Below are positions 59,003 to 64,000 of a stretch of DNA of 64,000 nt, one piece after another. The stretch is taken from contig NC_084891.1 in the NCBI RefSeq assembly GCF_958979055.1, positions 3,848,501 through 3,912,500 of the forward strand. The letters run 5' to 3'. Positions within the stretch are counted from its first letter, which is position 1. Each line of letters begins with the position of its first letter. Below the pieces are notes generated by a model. The model had not been told where the DNA came from, did no database searches, and saw only the letters and a program-made list of their open reading frames with translations. The DNA is from Alnus glutinosa (Eukaryota; Streptophyta; Magnoliopsida; Fagales; Betulaceae). A program made the translations under genes and the position numbers.

Positions 59003-59066
<64 letters not shown>
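58928..59066. repeat. 42-bp direct duplication followed by (TA)n
   Basis: TTGTGTACCACGAAAATTAA with GAAGTTGAATGGATATATA occurs at 58928-58969 and is repeated at once from 58970. The second copy runs into an uninterrupted (TA)n of about 60 bases. This looks like slippage or unequal exchange next to the dinucleotide tract. Confidence 0.95.
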
Positions 59067-59074
<8 letters not shown>

Positions 59075-59194
59075 AGGAAGAAATTCTTCTAATGACAAAT
59101 ATTATTTTTATATTAAATATATATATATATATATATATTTTGAATCACATATTTTAAAAACATATATCAATTTGATCTTCCGATAGTTTAACGA

Positions 59195-59717
59195 ATTTGT
59201 TTTTTGCCCCTATGGTTCATTTTGTATCGTAAATGATACATTGTTTATGGCTAAAGACAGAAATGATATTTCCGTCCAAGTTTCATCAAAAAATTAACGG
59301 AAGTTCACGTTAACACTTCTAAGAAGTTGACACGTGTGCTATGCCTAATTAGAAATTAAAAATTAAAAAAATTAAAAAGAAAAAAAAAAAGAATTTTTTT
59401 TAAGAAGCTGACACGTGTACTATGCCTAATTAAAAAGAATTTAAAAATAAAAACTGAAGAAAAAAAACGTTTAAGGTTTAGCCTATGGGGGTGGTCGAAC
59501 CCACTCCTTTTTTCTTTTTAATTTTTAATTTTATTTTTAAGTTATTATTATTATTATTATTTTTAGGCATAAGACACGTGTCAGCTTTTTAAAGGTGTTG
59601 ACATGGACTTCCGTAAATTTTTGGACGAAAGTATTATCTCAGTCTTTAGCCATAAGCGAGATATCATCTACGATACAAAATGAATTAGAGAGAATAAACA
59701 ATAGTCTTTAAATCTCG
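59195..59717. mobile_element. Long-TIR MITE (ATTTTGTATCGTA family)
   Basis: The left arm ATTTTGTATCGTAAATGATA, TTATGGCTAAAGACAGAAAT and CGGAAGT appears inverted at the right end (GTCTTTAGCCATAAGCGAGA, TCTACGATACAAAAT). Inside, GTTGACACGTGTGCTATGCC / GCTGACACGTGTACTATGCC is tandemly repeated on the left. A GGGGGTGGTCGAACC block marks the centre near 59490. Confidence 0.65.
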
Positions 59718-61973
59718 AAGCGTAGAAACGTATTTAACGTTTTTTTATAGAGAATATATTGGCATAATTCTCATATACGTTCGTCATGTCAACTATCAAG
59801 CCTTTGCATCTATAGGAAACTTCAACTTCAAGGATTATAAATTGTATTCCATATTGACAAAAACATTGCCGATAAGCAATTTATTCGTACTTCTCTTGGC
59901 GTAAAGTTCTTAAGGATTCTTCGTGACGGTACAAAACAGATATCTTTGCTTTTGGTAGTGCTCCGGCCACGTTCCTCACCATGGCCCATGAGTGGCCTTT
60001 TCGGTCGTTTTAGAGCATGTGATTCTGACGTACATTTTTAATAAGATTAACAAATGAGGCCATGATTTTAGATCTGACAATTTTTTATACGATCTGCGAA
60101 CCCGAGACTTAGTCTCAACACAAAAACAACAAATTAGAGTTGAGGGGTCTAGCATTTTTAATTAAATGCGTCGGGTTGGAGTTAACTTAATTATATAGTC
60201 TTCTACTCATGCCTTGACATAACCTGTGAAATAAAACTAACAATTCGAACTCGATGCATTACATTTATGGTTAGTAATTTTTGACACGATATGCAAATTT
60301 CACAAAAAATTAGCAGGTTGGGGTTAGAGGTCTGACTCGTTTAATTAAACGGGTCAGGTGATGGTTGACTTATATAAGGTCCGTTTGTATTTGCAATTTC
60401 AAAAATTACGATTTAAAAACGCAATTTCTAAAAACGTAGTTAAGCGTTTGGTAAACTCGCAGTTTGACATTCAAAATAGAAGTTTAGCTTTAAGATAGTA
60501 TGTTTTTAAAAACACATTCCATTGTTTGCAATTTGAAAACGCATTTTTTTCTACATTTTTAAACCGCAATTTTTTTTTTTATTTTTTATTTTTTATTTTT
60601 ATTTTTTTTATAAAAAAAGAACTCTCTAACGGTACACTTTATGTGATTTGGTTTAAAATCGCACTCCCAAATGCACTCACAATCTTATACCTATCACTCA
60701 TGCCTCGACACGAACAGAATACGACCGATATGCGAACACGAATTACCACCCTTATGTGATTTCACATCCATTATTAAAAATACATGTAAGAATCACGTAG
60801 GTAATCTAAAAACATACCACTCTAATAAATTGGATTTGAAAAAGAAAAATTTCCAACTAAATTTTAGAGGAAAATTTTGTTTTCTAGACAATATGCTTGC
60901 CATTTTTCCCAGCACATAGGGACTTTGGGAACTTGGCACAATGGTGTGATAGATACATGCCAGCATGCAACCTCAAATTACAAATTTCTTTTGGAAAAAA
61001 AAGAGAAGTTTCATTTTTAATGGAAATTGTACATGCATGCATTTATTTCAACTCGTGCACTCAAACTCAAAGGCTTGAATATTTCTGGTATTAAAAGTCA
61101 TGTAATCATTTTTATAGAAAGCCTACGGATGTTTTTCCCATGGATCCAACGCAATGAGAGATCCAATCACCGCCCAAGGACTAAGACATTTGCAGTTCCA
61201 ACTTCCATTCCATCAACATGCACCGGCCAGCCAGGCCGACAATTGAATCGATGGCATGTGACCCTCTAACCTCATGGCTTCTAATAATTGAACATAAACA
61301 ACCAAATTTTGGACAAAAAAAACAAGACAAGAAACCCCAAAAGTGGTTCACCTCTGTCACAACTCAAAAGCTGGAATCCATCAGCGATGTCTTTGGTGCA
61401 ACTTGCTTTACCAACAGGGTAGTTTCTCCTACCTTCCCAAGGGCCCTGAGAATGGACCAAATATTGTTCTTGGGCTCATGATTTTGGACCATATAATTGC
61501 ATAATAAACAGTAGGTAGGGCGAGAGTTGGACTCTCGCAATGAAAAATCTGAAACCTAATTAAAATTAATTTAGCCGTTTTGAGTCACACTGATACGCTT
61601 GCCGTTTCTACCGTCTAGGTTTCGTCATTGTCTAAGTACAAACGTCAAGGGGGTTAACAAATCTTTATAGGGTTAACTAATCTTTATAGGCCTTGACTAA
61701 TCTACCCCATCCCATATTAATTATTTGTCGTATAGAATGGAAAATTTTCAGTGACACTATTGCACGGTTAATGTTATTGTAGAAAACAAAGTAAAAATCT
61801 ACCTCTCTATATGCTAGCATACAAAAAGTCCAACTGGTGTATTATGTCCTTTTTCACTCTCTTCCACTCAATCAGACTCCAACACCCACCTCACAATTTC
61901 CTTTAAAAAAGATCCTCCCTCCCCCCTAGGAAGGCACCCAAGCCCTTAAACTAGTATTCTAAGCTTGCCAGCC
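59718..61973. other. Intergenic, upstream of the 8-cysteine protein gene
   Basis: No gene is supported. Dispersed repeats occur at about 60065-60370 (GACACGATATGCAAATTTC-type) and 60379-60670 (GCAATTTCAAAAATTACGAT-type). The last 150 bases are pyrimidine-rich, and TTTAAAAAA at about 61902 is a candidate TATA element about 70 bp before the start codon. Confidence 0.4.
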
Positions 61974-62339
61974 ATGGCTTCCAACAAGCTCTCTGCCAGC
62001 ATTCTAGTCATCTCTCTCCTTTGCTACTCGACAGTCTCGACCGCTTGCGGTGGATGCAAGCCAAACCCGTCTCCTCCGCCGGAGTCTTGCCCGAAGGACG
62101 CGTTGAAGCTCGGAGTCTGCGCCAACATTCTCGGACTCATTCCCATTGCCATCGGATCCCCTCCTACGAGCAACTGCTGCGCCTTGCTCGAAGGCTTGGC
62201 TGACCTTGAAGTTGCCCTTTGTCTTTGCACTGCCATTAAGGCCAATGTGCTTGGAATTAACTTGAACGTGCCTATTGCACTTAGCTTGATTGTTAGTGCT
62301 TGCCAAAAGTCAGTTCCTCCTGGCTTCCAATGTAATTAG
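61974..62339 (+). CDS. Secreted hybrid proline-rich 8-cysteine protein (DC2.15-like)
   Basis: Single exon, 121 residues. The ATG at 61974 (GCCATGGCTTCC, a good plant start context) is preferred to a non-ATG extension nine bases earlier. Residues 1-about 24 are a signal peptide (ASILVISLLCYSTVSTA). A short Pro-rich linker (CKPNPSPPPES) follows, then the eight-cysteine domain of the LTP/2S-albumin superfamily: ESC, GVC, the CC pair (SNCCALL), the CLC triplet (ALCLCTAIK), SAC and the final QC. Two further Cys stand in the linker start. This is the carrot DC2.15 / 14-kDa proline-rich / EARLI1 type, secreted to the cell wall with roles in cell extension and stress. The linker is unusually short, so it belongs to the small members. 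No introns, as usual for the family. Confidence 0.93.
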   Translation: MASNKLSASILVISLLCYSTVSTACGGCKPNPSPPPESCPKDALKLGVCANILGLIPIAIGSPPTSNCCALLEGLADLEVALCLCTAIKANVLGINLNVPIALSLIVSACQKSVPPGFQCN

Positions 62340-63693
62340 GAAATTAAGGGCTCTGGTGATCATCAGTTTGTTCTGGACTACTGTGTTCTTTGTTAGCTTT
62401 CAAGGTGTGTTTCTTGTTGTTGTTATTGGTGGGTTTGTTTTCTTTTTGCTTTTTCCATTGGGTAATGTGTGACTTTGTTCAAATAACTTGGCAAAGCTTT
62501 TTTGCCTTAATTAATGTGTGTTTTTTAGAAATTCATATATTTTCAGACTATGCATTTGTTCATTTTTGTTGTGCAGTATCATTTTCATTTGTATTGCTCT
62601 AGCTATACATCCAAAGGTAATTTGAAATATCTTGATGTAAGTCTTGCTAATTTCCAAATTCCAACGAGTACTTTTGTAGCCAGAGTTTCAATATATAAGT
62701 TTTTTTGTTTTTTTGCCTTTTCTTATAATTGTGAGTTTGGTTCTAAGAGGAGGGAGAGAGATGATTCAAGCCAGTGGGAACAATTTTAATTTTGGGATAA
62801 GCAACACTAATTCAAATTCCTTCAAGGGGATCGGAGCTCCATCCGGAGATTTTTATGCCGAGAAGAATTGTTCTGACTAAATAAAAATTAAGATTGAAGG
62901 TTGTAAAAGGAACTCAGACAGTGAGAAAAAAGAAAAATTTTAGTTGTCAAACAGAGGATAACTTTGAAATTCTGGAATTTGATCAACAAAGATCATATGC
63001 TAAGTTTTGAATGCTCTTCCAAAAAAAAAAAAAAAAAAAAACTTGGAGAACAAGAAAAAAAATAAAAAGAATACAAAATAACTCTGAAACTTTAAGGGAA
63101 AGCAAAATATTTATAGACAAAGTAAACATATATATTATTCTAAAAATAATCCTTAAAACTTATGGCTAATTCTTGTCATTCTTGTACTGATCTTCTCTGT
63201 CAAGATATTCCTCGGTATTTGACAATTCAACTGTTGATTCTCCTACATCAAGTTTTTACAATCTAGTCTATTAAATTGATATATGTTAAAAATGTGTGTG
63301 ATTAATTCTCATATGCATTTTTAGTAGAGCAGGTGATTCTAGAATAAAATTTTAAAAATAGATGTGAGATGCATTTTTAAAACATGCCAATATAATATAC
63401 TAGTTAGGTTTGAGGAAATTCTTTCTAGCCCAATTTGAGAGTAATTTTTCCAACCCAATTTGAAAAAAACTTTAATTTATCCAATTTAGAAAGGAACTCA
63501 ACGATTTAGGAGAAGCATAAAACCAAGCTAGTTGTTGTCTTTAATTTATCCAATTGGAAAATGAAAGTTTCATTTCCATCAAACTAGTCCATCATAAGAA
63601 TTTCGGCATTGACAATTTTCTTTAACCTAGTTTATGATTCTTACATGCATTTTGGACACAAGTCAATAGACTGGTCTTTTAATTTAATTTTAA
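62340..63693. other. 3' flank and intergenic sequence
   Basis: The first 300 bases are T-rich and presumably the 3'UTR of the 8-cysteine protein gene. Further on are plain AT-rich sequence and an A-run at 63019-63040. No gene or clear element is recognised before the MITE at 63694. Confidence 0.45.
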
Positions 63694-64000
63694 GGGGTAA
63701 TTACATTTTCCTTCCATCAACTATCCGCCATTGTCAACATACCCCCATGAACTGACACTTCGACCAAAAAAGAGTATCAAACTATTAACTTTACATACTT
63801 TACCCCATTCCGTCAGAGAATCCCGTTAACTTGGACGGAATATGCCATTTTTGGGCATTAATTTTGGTTTAAAGACCAAAATGCTCTCCAACAGTAATTA
63901 ATAAAAAAATATTAAAATTAATATATTTAAAAAAGTTGAGGGTATTTATGTCATTTTTAATTTGAGTTGGGGTATTTAAGTCTTTTCACGAATTAAACTG
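63694..64000. mobile_element. Mutator-type MITE, GGGGTAATTACC family, copy 5 (cut by window end)
   Basis: The left terminus GGGGTAATTACATTTTCCTT and the following ACATACCCCCATGAACTGAC, CCGTTAACTTGGACGGAATA match copy 2 closely. The window ends inside it, so the right terminus and duplication cannot be seen. Confidence 0.8.

Noticed and set aside
61965..61973. Non-ATG extension of the 8-cysteine protein
   Set aside because: It begins with TTG, and the ATG at 61974 has a better context and gives a normal signal peptide.

Overview
This is AT-rich nuclear DNA from a eudicot plant, probably a woody rosid (the clade is my inference). Protein-coding exons have GT/AG introns, the proteins match land-plant families, and the space between them is filled with plant transposable elements. 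I support six protein-coding genes in 64 kb. There is no sign of an organelle genome, bacterial DNA, CRISPR or rRNA.

Layout of the genes: (1) 1048-6328 (+), a GT47/exostosin-type glycosyltransferase, four exons; (2) 10433-13895 (-), the four-ACT-domain protein ACR1, seven coding exons plus a likely 5'UTR exon near 15.1 kb; (3) 18878-30281 (-), a very large TRAF-like protein with four MATH domains and a C-terminal coiled coil, ten exons; (4) 40741-42753 (+), an intronless coding region for a FAR1-related (FRS6-like) transcription factor with a spliced 5'UTR carrying short uORFs; (5) 44679-47274 (-), the R-SNARE VAMP711, four exons; (6) 61974-62339 (+), a single-exon secreted hybrid proline-rich 8-cysteine protein. 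For the multi-exon genes the exon lengths and phases join without a frame break. The genes belong to unrelated pathways (cell-wall glycan synthesis, amino-acid sensing, TRAF scaffolding, light-related transcription, vacuolar membrane fusion, cell wall), so this is not a functional cluster.

The rest is mobile DNA. The 3.2-kb intron of gene 3 holds a 5'-truncated LINE with a 14-bp target-site duplication, interrupted by an oppositely oriented tRNA-type SINE that shares its 3' tail. Between 31.5 and 35.3 kb lies a probable Ty3-type solo LTR broken up by MITEs. Five copies of one long-TIR MITE family, three with exact 9-bp target-site duplications, lie at 33-37 kb and at the right edge. At 49.2-54.6 kb there is a nested stack: a hAT-like element containing a non-coding Copia-type LTR element, which itself contains a MITE (in its 5' LTR) and a solo LTR with an exact 5-bp duplication. 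Two TRIM elements lie at 45.9-46.4 kb (inside a VAMP711 intron) and 57.1-57.4 kb. A GC-rich GGGGTGGCC-type module recurs in elements whose ends are otherwise unrelated.

I found no convincing new multi-gene system. The observations most worth following are the LINE/SINE shared tail, the mobile GC-rich core module, the nested stack with its unexplained ORF, and the uORF cluster upstream of FRS6.
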